Assembly: GCF_904849725.1 (NCBI RefSeq)
Contig: NC_058519.1
Coordinates: 578,206,676 to 578,270,675, forward strand
Length of the DNA stretch: 64,000 nucleotides
Direction: 5' to 3'
Source of the DNA: Hordeum vulgare subsp. vulgare
Taxonomy: Eukaryota; Streptophyta; Magnoliopsida; Poales; Poaceae
A program made the translations under genes and the position numbers. This document shows positions 31,015 through 43,102 of this stretch, in pieces. Positions within the stretch are counted from its first letter, which is position 1. Every line of letters begins with the position of its first letter. A model generated the notes under the pieces. That model did no database searches, was not told the DNA's origin, and saw only the letters and a list, made by a program, of their open reading frames with translations.

Positions 31015-34000
31015 AAGATCTTCCTCTATAGCCAAGAGAGACAATGTCTTCCAAGAACACCTGCAATTATCATGTGCAACAAAGGAGTTCTTGGTGGAGA
31101 GGTTGGGAATGTGATTGATATCAGTTACCAATGCATGCATTTGTCTTCGCATCCACTCCTAATGACGATCTTGCTTCTGAATCAGAGATACGCGAATTTC
31201 TGATCATTTATTGTGTGTTCCCTTCTAGGTTGTGGCATTACGGTTGGAGTGGCTTCAGTTTTAGTGACACTTGGCTGAGGGCGTCGAAAGGAGCCAATGA
31301 GCCTAGCTCTAGCTGGATCAGATGGTATGTGAAGCCCTTCAACAGCAGCAGTGCCACTTGTGCCTTCAATAATGGGATTCTTTCCCTTGGATGGATAGAT
31401 GTCTTCATGTGTGACTTCAACATCCGGAAGATATATTCTATTATTGCGAGCAGAGGAGAGAAACCTTGTATTTGTGCGGTTCTTAATGAAGCGCATGATC
31501 CATGGTGCATAGATCTCGAGTTCAAACAAGTTGATGCTATTGGTAGCCAGGGTTCTCAGAAATAGATCTTGAAGATTGAACATGATGCCATAGATAGTGT
31601 TATAGACCAATGTCTTCAATGCACCTTGTAGCTTGTTTGAAGAGGAATGCCCTTTGATCGGCCATATGGTATGACGTAGAATATGATATATAGTCCTCGA
31701 TAGATATTGAAAATCATTCAGAAAGAAGCTTGTGGGAAGATCAACATCTCAGGCCAAAGGCTTCATTAGGTTGAGCATTTGAGTCATATTGGGCTCAGAT
31801 GACTGGAATATGTTGCGGGTGGCTTAAGCATAAGCTGTAGATCTTGGAGCTAAGTCTTCACCAAATGTGGCAAGTGGTGTGGTGGCGAAGAATTCCATTG
31901 GAGGAGCTTGGACATGTTCATCTCGAATCATGAAGTCCATTTTCCATGTCTTTAGATCTCTTCCATAGCCAGAGATGTCGAGAGTTGCATAAAATTGAAG
32001 AATCAGTTCTTCCTTCCAATCTTCATGGTGAGTGACAAACGACAACATCTCGAAGACAATCAAGGGCTTGATAAAAACACGAAAGACCTCTCATTGCTTC
32101 AAAGCTAAGATGTTTGTGAGGGAAGATTCAGTTATGTCCATAGAGCACAACTGAATAGTAATCGCGTTGAGGCATGCTACAGAACCTGTTAGATTGGATC
32201 TTTGGCTTCGTGTATGAATTTCTGACAGAGTCACAGAAAGTATTGTTCAGTCTGAAGCGCTGGACATTGAAGAGAATGGGACGATCTGTTCCTTGGTGGT
32301 GAATGCTTGGCAGCGTGGGCATAGGCTTCATAACTCGTGGGCGGCGAAAGATGTTGTACTCATATTGTGGGACCATTCTTGGAGGTGCTTCTAGTCTTGG
32401 CCATCTGGTAGGGACCATTTCTCCTTCCCTATTGCGATCTATCACAATGTTTTTAGCATTGTCATCGATGGATGGTGTAGCAGGCATAGGAGCGTAGTCA
32501 GGTGCAACAGCATCATCAGCAGCAATATCTTCAGCTGCTTTGGTTTCGACCTCACGCTAGTCACGAGCAATGTCTTCAAGCGTGAGAACTTCATCGGCTG
32601 ATGCAGTCGGAGTCACACACTCTTCATCTTCAGGGATGCTTTGCATCAAAGAAGTGGCTTGCCTTGGTCGTTTGTGAAGCCTTTTGAGAGGCGATACAGG
32701 TTCAGGGGCTTCATCTGGCCTTGGAGGAGTAACAATGTCCACATATCCACTGCCTTCATGCACTGACGATGATACCACTGGGCATCCAGTTGGGGCACGG
32801 TCTCAGTCTCTTTTTGAACGTTGTCTTCACCAGAAGCAATGTCTTTAGCAATAGTTGTTGCCTTGTCTTCAGCTGCGGTGGTGTCAGCAGCTGGTGCAGC
32901 TTCAGTTGTGTGAGCCTGTGTGGTAGCATACTCATGCAGAACAACTTGGCTCTCAACATTTTCTAAGGCAGGACGAGCCATTGAGATTGGCATCACAAGG
33001 AGTGGGTCTCACGGGTTGGCGGGGCGGATGGAGCTAGAGGGCATTGGGGTGCTTGGGCAGAGCTCGAAGACTTTGTCTTCTTTGTTTGCAGTCACTTAAC
33101 TGGTTGAGCTTTTGAAGCAGGAGAAGACTTGCATTTCCCGGCTTCAGCTTCAACTTCCTTTGTCCTCTTGCTGGTTACAACAGAGGAAGGATGTGGTGTT
33201 CTTGTACCTAAGAAGACAGCGGGGAAGACAATGCTTGGCATGTCTTGCTATGTAGAGGCAGGCAGGCTCAAAGACAATGAGCCTTGCCTTGACCGTTCAA
33301 TGATTCTGGGGTCAAGGGCAGACTGGCCAAGTGCTTTGTGCTTTAGCATAGCATTGTGAGCTTTTACCATCTGCGCAGCCTTCTTCTTGAGATGATTAGT
33401 GGTGCCTTTGACAACTTCATAGCGTCTATGAAATTCAGCCTTCAAATCTTTCATAATGAGTTGATATCCCTGAATCTGCACGGCTCCGAGCTTGTGTATG
33501 CTCTTGAAAATAACCTTTTCATGACGTTTCTTCTCTCTTTTCCGCATAGCCTTCTGAGCAACAATGAGCTCTTCGTTCTCTAGCCCTTGGAATGTGACGC
33601 TTAGTCCTATAGGAAGCTGGAAGGCGTCGATGGTGAGCGAGGGATCAGTAAACAATGAGCTCTTCGTTCTCTAGCCCTTGGAATGTGACGCTTAGTCCTA
33701 TAGGAAGCTGGAAGGCGTCGATGGTGAGCGAGGGATCAGTAAACCATTCATTAGTGAACTGGTTAATGATTATTGCATCTATCAGAGGCAAGTCTTCGAG
33801 ACGTTTTGCCTCTTCCTCCTTTTGCTGAACCAGCCTTGACAGGGCTTCATCATCAAATTCATGAGCAAATAGACCTATCATATTTGGAGCATCCATCAAG
33901 GAGGTGGATGGCTTCGGTCATGGGCAACGACATGTTTTTGCTTCAGTCTTCGATTGGTGCGAGACTCTTCCTTAGTTTCACATGTTGCAGCTGGTCTTGA

Positions 34001-34294
34001 TATGGAGGCTTGAGGTGAAGCTCTTGGCCTTGAAGCCTTTGCAGCCTTAGGCTTTGAAGCCTTTGCTTTCTCCATTGGCTTCGAACATGCAACTGGAGGC
34101 TGATCTTCCTCATCAGATGTGTCCACTGCCGCAACGCGACCAAGGATGCTTGACGGCCCCGGTCGCTCAGGCATTGGAGGTTGTACCATGCATGGGTAGA
34201 AGCCAATTTGAATAGCTTCGACCTTTGTCTTTGGATGCATATTTTTGTAGATTATATCTGTTCATGGAGCCTTCTTAGCATTTTTAGGGTTTTT
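31015..34294 (-). pseudogene. Sirevirus env-like/accessory region, decayed
   Basis: Read from 34294 down to 31015, a series of frames gives a long protein region downstream of pol. It includes an A/K/P-rich N-terminal part with ATG at 34240, a lysine-rich segment (33655-33248), an alanine/threonine-rich part (32996-32646), and two segments matching the other Sirevirus. These are W-K-E-E-L-I-L-Q-F-Y-A-T-L at about 32010-31960 and A-P-W-I-M-R-F-I-K at about 31500. In Sireviruses this position holds the env-like gene, and the conserved part resembles the domain annotated as putative plant transposon protein. Frameshifts, stops and a 91-bp duplication break it. Its end and the 3' LTR are missing at 31015. 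Confidence 0.7.
33562..33743. repeat. Perfect 91-bp direct tandem duplication
   Basis: Bases 33562-33652 are repeated without a mismatch at 33653-33743. As 91 is not a multiple of three, it shifts the frame of the env-like region. Identity of the copies means a recent event or an assembly artefact. Confidence 0.95.
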
Positions 34295-35201
34295 TGATAA
34301 TATAAATCTGAAAACAAAAGAACAAATAAAGTAGAAATGCAGATATCAAAGTAGAGAGTGCAAATTGATGATGTGAAGTACACCCGGGGGCCGTAGGTTT
34401 CACTAGTGGCTTCTCTCGAGAAAATAGCAAGCGGTGGGTAGACAAATTACTATTGGGCAATTGATAGAAGATAAAATAATTATGATGATATTCAAGGCAA
34501 TGGTCATGTATGTAGGCATCACGTTCAAAATAAGTAGACCGACTTGTGCGTGCATCTACTTCTATTACTCCACACATCGACCACTATCCAGCATGCATCT
34601 AGCGTATTGAGTTCGTGGAGAAAAACGGAGTAATGCCTTAAGAACAATGACATGATGTAGACAAGACCTATTCATGTAGGAATAGATCCCACCATTTTAT
34701 CCTTGATAGCGATTATACATGCGTGTCATGTCTCTTTCTGTCACTGAGATTGAGCACCGCAAGATCGAACCCATCACAAAGCATGTCTTCCCATTGCAAG
34801 ATAAAAGATCAAGTTGGTCAGACCAAAACCAAATATCGGAGAACAAATACGAGGCCATAATAATCAAGCATGAATATGTTTTCATAGATCTGATCATAAA
34901 CTCACAATTCATCGGATCCCAACAAACACTCCGCAAAAGAAAGAGTTACATCATATGAATCTCCAAGAAACCATTATATTGAGAGAAAAATGAGAGAGAA
35001 ATCCATCTAGCTACTGCTTACGGACCAGTAGGTCTAATATGAACTACTCACGCATCATCGAAGGAGCACGAATGAGGATGGTGAACCCCTCTCTGATCGT
35101 GATACTCTCCGAAATGGGCTCTAGATTTGATTTCGTGGCTCTGCAACTTGCGGCGGCTGAAAGGATTTTTTGTCGACTCCTCTAGGGTTTTGTGAATATT
35201 T

Positions 35202-35413
35202 GGGTATTTATAGAGCTCAGAGGCGGTGGAGAAGTTTTCCGAGGGCCCCACTAGACACGAGGCTGTGCTAGGGGCCTGTGTCGCGTCCTGATGTCTAGTG
35301 GGCCCCTGGGTATTTATAGAGCTCAGAGGCGGTGGAGAAGTTTCCCGAGGGCCCCACTAGACACGAGGCTGTGCTAGGGGCATGTGTCGCGTCGTGATGT
35401 CTAGTGGGGCCCC
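35202..35413 (-). repeat. 106-bp tandem duplication carrying the LTR TATA box twice
   Basis: Units at 35202-35307 and 35308-35413 are nearly identical. Each holds, on the minus strand, CTCTATAAATACCC, the likely TATA box of this LTR. Two core promoters in tandem would result. Confidence 0.85.
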
Positions 35414-35515
35414 GGGCCTCGGCTGCTACTCAATCTTGACTCCCAAGTTTCCTTCTCGTCCAAAAAAATCTTCGTAAAGTTTTGTGTCAATTGGACCTCA
35501 TATGATATGGGTTTT

Positions 35516-36573
35516 TGTCGAGGGGATAACCCCGGGGTAGGCTCAACGAGCCTGCTCCTTTGACTTCAACCAAGAAGGAATAACCAGAACAATTCTACGA
35601 AGCCCAAGTCCCCTGGCCGGCTAGGAAGCACCTGCCGACTCAGGGGCGAGGCGCCCAACTCTCTGGCCGGCCAGGAAGCACTTGCCGGCTAGAGACGAGA
35701 CGGCTACCTCCCCCTGGCCGTCTAGGCCAAGCCATCCACCTAGGGGCGAGGTGGCCATGCCCAGGCCGGCTAGTCAAGCAGGCTAGCTGGCTGGGGATAT
35801 CAAGTCACATCAGGCCGTAGGTCATGACGAGACCCTATGGTTAAAGGTGGCTACGCGTCAATAAAGGTATTGGATCGGGGTGCACAGCAGGGACCAGCGT
35901 CGAGGGCCATGCCGCTCACCTCCTTCGGCTCTGATCCATCACCTTGCACAGTGTCGGCCCGTCGAACTCCCACTCCATTACTGCACTCGGCGTGGGAATA
36001 GTGGAGATGGTCGTATTGTTTACCCATGACGAATCTCGCTAGACGACGCTGGACGTACCACACGTGTCATGCGTCAACCTTACGCGAGAGCCTTATTGGC
36101 TAGCCTGCGGGCCCCACAGCCAGACGGGACCTCGCAGCCGGCGGGCTCCTCCAGCGACAAGACAAGACTCCCATGGGCCCCTTGGCCAGCCGGCGAGGCT
36201 GCCAGCTGGGTCCCACTCTTGTACCTTTTATCCATATTGTAGGTCGGTGGGTTCGTCTATAAAAAACCCCGGCCCCCTCCATGTAGAGGGTCGGTCGACT
36301 CATCACACACACCAACCACATATGAGAGGCAGACGCGAGCTGACAGCTCCTTCTTCCTCCTCCAAAATACAGCTCGAGGAGCACTTTGTAGTCCCATTCA
36401 TACATCATACACTCCGGCAGGATTAGGGGTGTTATCTCTACGGAGAGTCCTGAACCTGGGTACATCGTGCGTTCCATGCTTGTACCAACCCCGTTCCCAG
36501 CGTCCTCCGGTGCCACTTCGGTTCCCACCATCTTTAGCCTACCCATGGCTTATGTTGTGAGTAAACACCGACA
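35516..36573 (+). mobile_element. Solo LTR with TSD GTTTT
   Basis: It starts TGTCGAGGGG and ends AACACCGACA (TGTCG/CGACA inverted repeat), 1058 bp. GTTTT occurs on both sides (35511-35515 and 36574-36578). There is no interior, so the two LTRs of the original element recombined. A TATA box (TCTATAAAAAA) lies near 36256. Family not identified. Confidence 0.9.
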
Positions 36574-36749
36574 GTTTTCTAGGAAGGAAAAAAAACAGCA
36601 AAAAACAACAACTGGCACTAGGCACTATGTCAATGGGTTAGTCCCAAAAGATAATATAAAATTGCTATAAAATGATCATAAACTATCCAAGAATGATAAC
36701 ATAACATCATGGAACAATAAAAAATTATAGATACATTGGAGACGTATCA

Positions 36750-38121
36750 TCCCGTAGTCCTTGAGAGTTTGCTTCATCTAGAGAAGTTGTGTACAACACG
36801 CGCCAACGACAATGTATTAGGCTTCAGCAGTGGAGAGTGAGACGCGGTTCTGCTTCTTCAAAGACCAACATACCAGTGATCAACCAAGAAAGTGACATGT
36901 GCGTGATGTATATTTGCGATCAACTCTGTCACTAGCAAAATCTGAATCTAAATAGCTAATGAGATCAAACTTGGAGCCCTTTGGAAACCATAATCCTAGC
37001 GTTAGGGTGTGAGCCAAATATCAAAGTATTAGCTTCACCGCGAGGTGATGCGATTCCTTTGGTGCCACTTGGAATCGGGTACACATGCAAACGCTAAGCA
37101 TTATATCTAGACTAGATGCACATAGGTACAATAGAGAGCCAATCATGAAGTGATATACCTTCTGATCGAAATCTTTACCATTTTTGTCTGTACAGAGGTG
37201 GCCATTTGTTGGCATTGGTGTCTCATAGCCTTTACAATCTTGCGTGCCGAACTTCTTGAGGCAGTCCTTGAGGTACTTCTCCTCTGATATAGAGATTCCA
37301 TTTGGTTGCTGACAAATATGAAGCCCTAGGAAGAATTTGAGCTCTCCCATCATAGACATATGATATTGTTCTTGCATCATGAAGCTAAACTCACCACTGT
37401 ATTGATTGTTAGTACATCCGAAGATAATGTCATCAACATAGATTTTACATACAAATAGTGCACTATCAGAAGATCTAGTGAAAAGAGTAGGATCGAGTGA
37501 ACCAGGTTTGAAGCCTTTCTCCTTGAGAAATTCCTTGAGTGTGTCATACCAGGCCCTTGGTGCTTGTTTGAGAGCATACAATGCCTTGTTGAGCCTGTAG
37601 ACCATGTTGGGGTGTTTTGGATCTTCAAACGCTGGTCGTTGAGCAACATATACTTCTTCCTCAATCTCGCCATTGAGGAATGCACTTTTGACATCCATTT
37701 CGTATAGGCATATATCATGATGGTTAACATAAGCAAGCAATATGTGTATGGCTTCAAGTCTAGCAACAGGTGCAAAGGTTTCATTGAACTGAATACCCTC
37801 AACATGTGTGTAGCCTTGAGCGATAAGCCGAGCCTTTATTCTGACCACTTGGCCTGATTCATCTTGCTTGTTGCAGTAGATCCAATTTGTGCCAATGACA
37901 TTGTTCTTGCATGGATCGGGACGCTTGACTAGCTCCCGTACGTTGTTGAGCTCGAATTGATGAAGCTCTTGCATGGCTTGAATCCATTCTGATTCCATGA
38001 AGGCTTCGTCCACTTTGGCAGGCTCTGAGATTGACACAAAAGCAAAATGCCCACAAGAGTTAGCCAATTGGTTAGCTCTTGAGCGAGTGAGAGAACCTAG
38101 TGCATTAATGTTGTCGAGCAT
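36750..38121 (-). pseudogene. Sirevirus reverse transcriptase and RNase H start, decayed
   Basis: The largest open part, 38121-37021, covers 366 codons of the copia RT domain, including the K-A-R-L-I-A-Q-G-Y region, D-V-K-S-A-F-L-N-G, and the catalytic Y-V-D-D box. Below 37021 the frame is broken but RNase H is recognisable (K-K-Q-N-R-V-S-L-S-T-A-E-A followed by a stop). It is cut at 36750 by the inserted LTR and the end of RNase H is missing. Sirevirus assignment rests on the protein sequence and the flanking env-like region. Confidence 0.88.
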
Positions 38122-39345
38122 CTTCTCGATTTGAACTTCATTTGCGACACAAGGATGAGCAGGTTGAAAACTTTGATTCTGCTATAGAACATTGTCTTCG
38201 TTAGCATCATTATCTTCACGAACATCATTGTCTTCGTGATGGGTCGATGGAGGAATGATGACTTCTTCAACAACTGGCTCCTCAGGTATGATCTCACTAG
38301 TGCCCATGATCCTAATAGCTTCATTACATGGAAGTTCATATACCACAGGAGGCAGGTGCTCTCTTTGCGAGCCATTAGTTTCATCGAAACGCACATCTCT
38401 AGTTTCAACAATTTTATTATGGAAAATGTTGAAGACCCTCTAGGTGTGTGAATCTGTTCCATAACCAAGCATGGAACACTCACGTACTTTCGGTGCAAAT
38501 TTTGACGTGTGGTATGGATCTCTAATCCAACATCTTGTACCAAAGACTTTGAAATAACTTACATTGGTTTGTATGAGCAAGTAGCTCATATGAGGTTTTC
38601 TTGAGGAAGTTATGAAGATATACCCTATTGATGACGTGGCATGCACTGTCAGTGGCTTCCGGCCAGAATTTTCTTGGCGTCTTGTATTCATCAAGCATAG
38701 TATGAGCCATCTCAATAAGTGTCATGTTCTTGCGCTCCACAACGCCATTCTGTTATGGTGTGTATGGATCAAATAATTCATGAGTGATACCAAGGGAGAC
38801 AAGAAAGGTATCCAGAGTGAACTCTGTGCCATTACCAGTCTTGATATGCTTGATCTTCACGTTATAGTTGGTCATGCACCTATTTGCAAAGCACTTGAAG
38901 ATATCCCGCACTTCACTCTTATAAATTAAGATGTGCACCCATGTATATTAGAGTAATCATCAACAATTACGAAGCCATATAGATTTGCAGTGGTTGAGAA
39001 AGTGTAATAGTGAGTATGGCCGAATAAGTCCATGTGGAGCAGCTCTAAGGGACTCGATGTTGTCATGATAGTCTTCGATGGATGTTTGGCCCTAGCCATA
39101 TTGTCGGCTTCGCAGGCACCACACAGATGGTCGTTCTTGAACTTGACACCCTCGACGCCAATGATGTGATTCTTCTTGGCGAGTGTATGCAAGTTCCTCA
39201 TACCAGCATGTCCTAGCCTTTGATGCCATAGCCAACATTCTGAAGCCTTTGATAGAAGACATGTGGTGACATGTGGTCCTAGAGATAAGTCTACCATGTA
39301 TAGATCACCTCTTCGAAAACCTTTGAAGACTTTGGTTTTCTAAGT
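38122..39345 (-). pseudogene. Sirevirus GAG-pre-integrase and integrase, decayed
   Basis: From 39297 down come the zinc-binding pre-integrase segment (W-L-W-H-Q-R-L-G-H, C-G-A-C) and the first catalytic aspartate (L-H-M-D-L-F-G), then broken frames. The second catalytic aspartate is changed to glycine (K-T-G-N-G-T-E-F, near 38840). The glutamate is kept (V-E-R-K-N, near 38735), but a TAA precedes it (near 38755). The acidic linker to RT covers 38394-38182. It is inactive. Confidence 0.8.
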
Positions 39346-42018
39346 GGCCATTAGTACAATGCATCAAAATTTACCAAAAATGACAAGCATGTCAAGATTA
39401 GAAAGCATTGAGGCAGACATTAAGTTGTAACCAAGGGATTCAACAAGCATCACATTTTCCATGTGTATATCCCTTGAGATAGAAACTCTACCTAGTCCCA
39501 GTACTTTGCTGCTGCTTTTGTCGGCAAAGATGATGTGATCTTTGGTTGGAGGTCAAAGAGTTGGCTCCATCAATAGGCTTCGATCACCAGTCATGTGACT
39601 AGTGCAACCACTATCCATGATCCATTCGGTTGGACTGAATTTGTCTTCCTGCATTGAGAATTAGTCTTTGTTCACCAAGGCATGCAACAACAACATGCAT
39701 TGATGAAGATATTGAAGTGATAGTAATAGTAACACTGGACGATATAAATGATAACACCATTTTCATTAGTTTTCTTATGTCCAGACAAGAATGTTTTCGG
39801 GTCTCTAGAGATAGTATTCGAGTTAGGCTTCATCCTCTCTAGAGACCTGATGCTGCGTGAAGATATTAGTTTTTTTAACCACACACATCCTGAGGGGTGG
39901 CTTAGAAGCAATAAGACATAAAGCTACATCAGAGAATTTAGGGAATGTTGCCCGAATAGCACGTTTCATAGGAGGGTTATAATACTCAAATGAATATGTA
40001 GAAAAGTTCTTAGATGGGTGAACATAACGGTTCATGCCATAGTACTCATATTCATGAGTATTTTGAGTCCTCCCCTGCGAAACATAGTTGTTAGTGCGAT
40101 CGTATGAAGGCCTTTGTCTTTTTGAAGACATTGATCTAGGAAATGTCTTCTTGAGAGTTGTCGTCATGACATTCATAGGAAGCTTCTCAAGAAGACATTT
40201 GGGAACCCAGATCCTCTTCATGGGTGAACCATTCCTGCAATTAGTGCCAATGAACCTAGCAAATACATCACCATTTTGACATTTGACAGTTTATAATTGG
40301 AATAAAAGGATTCATCAATGATGATATGATTAACACAATTAATGATAGATAATGTGGATGGATCAACAAAGGGGCCCTTTGCAGCAACCCATGTGGTTTT
40401 GGGGTACTGCTCAGGCTTCCAGTAAGATCCATCGGCATTGATGTTTCTTTCAACACCCCCTTTCTTAGGGTTTTTGTTCAGGATTGTCTTTTGAGGAGAT
40501 CACACAAGATCTCATGTTCCTTCAGACTTTTGTACATACCTGTCTCAAACAATGTCTTCAACCTGTAATTGTCATTAATGATAGGAGTGGTTTCCTCAGA
40601 TGAGGGGTTAGATACCACCGATACAGTTGAAGATATTGCATTTTAAGAAGCATTTGAGCATTCAGCAGTGGAATCATTAGCTTCACAAGCAAGGCATTTT
40701 AAGCATGGAGCATCAAATTCATCCTGAGCGGTACTAATCTGTTCAGCAAGGAGTAAGTCGTTTTCCTTCCGAAGATCCTCATAAGCATCTTTCAACCTCT
40801 CAATATCAAGTTTTCTCTAAAGATATTCAAGAGAAAGCTTCTCATGATCAGTTGAGACAAAGTCATGAAGATTTTGGAGATCCTCAATCCTTGAACGTAG
40901 ATCACACATATCTTTTACCATATGTTCGTTCACACTCATCTCGCTGCGCAACATGTCATCGATTTTCTCTGGAGTTAGTTGCATTTTTACATAGCATTGT
41001 GTTGCTTAGTGGCAATTTTGACAAGTTTAGAATAGCTAGGTTTCAAGTCATCATCAAATTCAGTTTCGCTATCAGAGTCATAGCATGAAGATTTTTGGAT
41101 ACCTTGGAGACTTTTGCCATGAAGCAGTAGGCTGGAGCATTGTCGTCGTCACTAGCTTCAGTGTTGATGAGGTGACCATTATCTTCAGAGTCAAAGACAG
41201 ATGAGGCGACAATTGCACAAGCCATAACAAAACCATCAAGTTCAGAATCAGACTCCTGCTCAGACCTGCATCAGAATCCATCTCCTTGGCAATGAAAGCA
41301 TGTGTCTTGGAGCTCGTCTTATGCAACAAAGACTTGGATGAATACTTGTGATACTTCTTCTTCTTGTTGTTGTCATCAGAATCATAGTTCTTGCTCTTCT
41401 TCTTTGATTCCTTCTCCCATCAAGGACAATCAATGATGAAATGACCTAATTTCTTGCACTTGTAACAACATTACTTCTTGGTGTCATGCGAAGACATTTC
41501 ACTAGATTTCTTGGAGTCATGCCTTTAGGACTTTCCAAAGCATTTTGACTTGGCAAACTTCTCAAAATTTCAGATAAACAGAGGGAGTTCTTTGCCAAAG
41601 TCTTCTACATCATCAGAACAACATTCAGATTCTCCTTCAGATGAAGACACATCCTTTGCCTTGAGTGCACAAGAACAACCATAGATGGAACCATAGATTT
41701 ACCTTTTCTCGGCTTGTTGGAATTCATGAGTGTTGAGCATCTCAAGTATATTAGCATGATCCAATTCCTTGAAGTGAGGGAGTTCTTGGATCATGAAGGC
41801 AAGAGTGTCAAAGAAACTGTCAAGAGATCTCAATAGATTCTTCACGACTTAATGTTTGGTGATATCACACGCGCCAAGTGCATTCAACTCATCTGAGATA
41901 TGAGTGAGACGATCAAACGTTAGCTCGACATTTTCATCGTCAAGCCTTTTGAAGCGGTTGAACACGTTGCGGAGCACATCTACATGCGAGTCTCTCTGTG
42001 ATGAGACACCTTCATTGA
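39346..42018 (-). pseudogene. Sirevirus gag and protease region, heavily decayed
   Basis: Short frames on the minus strand recall Sirevirus Gag: a D-E-N-V-E-L-T-F-D-R-L-like segment near 41920 and, near 41423-41467, a CCHC zinc knuckle (C-Y-K-C-K-K-L-G-H-F-I-I-D-C). Stops and frameshifts are frequent. At about 42018-42022 Gag sequence ends against a PIF/Harbinger-like segment, so the 5' end and LTR are missing. Confidence 0.7.
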
Positions 42019-42021
42019 CTT

Positions 42022-42950
42022 TTGTGGTGTTTGGTTTGGCTGTGGATTTCTAAAAGCAGTTGTGCAAAAATTTGCTATGGAAAATCTGTTGTGGAAAAGC
42101 TGTAGGTCATTTGGCAAACCAGTTGTATGAGCTGTGACTGTGGAGATGAATGTTCGAAATGCCCCTAATAGCTGATAGATTGGTTGCACGTTGTTTAATT
42201 ATAATTTTGGCATTACATATTGAAGTAGAAAATTAATAAGACCTAATGGTATAATTGTGATCAACAGTTTTTTTGACATAGCGATACCATTTTTTTATAA
42301 GGATCAATATGTACCACACAAATAGAAATAGACATAACTTTTTGCAGAATGAACTAGCGATTGAACCCAAATATTTCATCACTCGTCAACACATCAGTAC
42401 ATTATAACGATTGCATTTTTCAAAAGAGAATGCCCAAGAAGTAGATTCTACACAAAATATTATATATACTTCTACACATGAGGAGATGAAAGAACTCTAT
42501 CCACTTGAGCTCATCAAGGAGTTCACAATTCTGTCACGAACTATGTTCATGTTGATGATGTCAAGTCTCGCCGGAGCACCATTTCCTTGGAGTGACAATA
42601 CTCGCAAGTCCTCATCAGGAACATAATCCTCGTCTTCATCACATTTATCAAACTCTTCATCAGGAAACTTGGTCTCATGAATGTAACTTTGTCTACGAGG
42701 GTTCAAACTAGGTACGCCCTTCAAGATGCGTCATTTAACTTTGAGCACTCCAAATGCTCTTTCAACAACATTTCAAAGTGATGAGTGAGCATAATTATGC
42801 ACCTCATACTGGCCTTTTCTTTTTTTGCATCTAATTCATAACAAAGGTTTCAAGAATATAAGCTAATTGCCAAACACTTGTTAATGCACATATTTCTGCC
42901 AAACACTTGTCAATGCACATATTTCTGCCAAATAAGAGAGCATGACGACT
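42022..42950 (-). mobile_element. PIF/Harbinger-like DNA transposon remnant
   Basis: The left end TGGTGTTTGGTTTGGC resembles the terminal repeat of PIF/Harbinger elements. On the minus strand at 42780-42700 a fragment of the DDE transposase C-terminus is seen (ending K-G-V-P-S-L-N-P-R-R-Q-S-Y-I), followed by an acidic tail. The middle is deleted or decayed and the right terminal repeat is not clear. The call rests on the short protein match and one end. Confidence 0.5.
42869..42935 (+). repeat. 29-bp tandem repeat, 2.3 copies
   Basis: GCCAAACACTTG-type units begin at 42869 and 42898 and a partial one at 42927. Confidence 0.85.
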
Positions 42951-43102
42951 AGTCCACCACCAGCAGTAAAGAGGAGAAGGGAGGAAGAGCTCGATGGGGA
43001 TCACGGGGCTCGCCTTCCTGAGAGAAAAAGAGCATGGGGGGGGGGGGGCGAGATCCACAACGCGAGGAGGTCAAAGGCCAGCGGCCGGCGGCGCGAGGAG
43101 GG
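42951..43102. other. GC-rich spacer with a 13-base G run
   Basis: No gene is seen. A G run lies at 43036-43048. It ends where an LTR begins at 43103. Confidence 0.5.

Larger units (their letters stand above)
34295..36749 (-). mobile_element. Diverged LTR interrupting the Sirevirus, with a nested solo LTR
   Basis: On the minus strand it starts TGATACGTCTCCAATG at 36749 and ends ATTATCA at 34295. It has a TGATA/TATCA inverted repeat and is related to the 27549 and 55507 LTRs. Flanks (TTTTT left, TCCCG right) do not match. The Sirevirus is cut in RNase H on one side and resumes in the env-like region on the other, so sequence was lost at this site. The core promoter region is tandemly duplicated (35202-35413). 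Confidence 0.7.
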
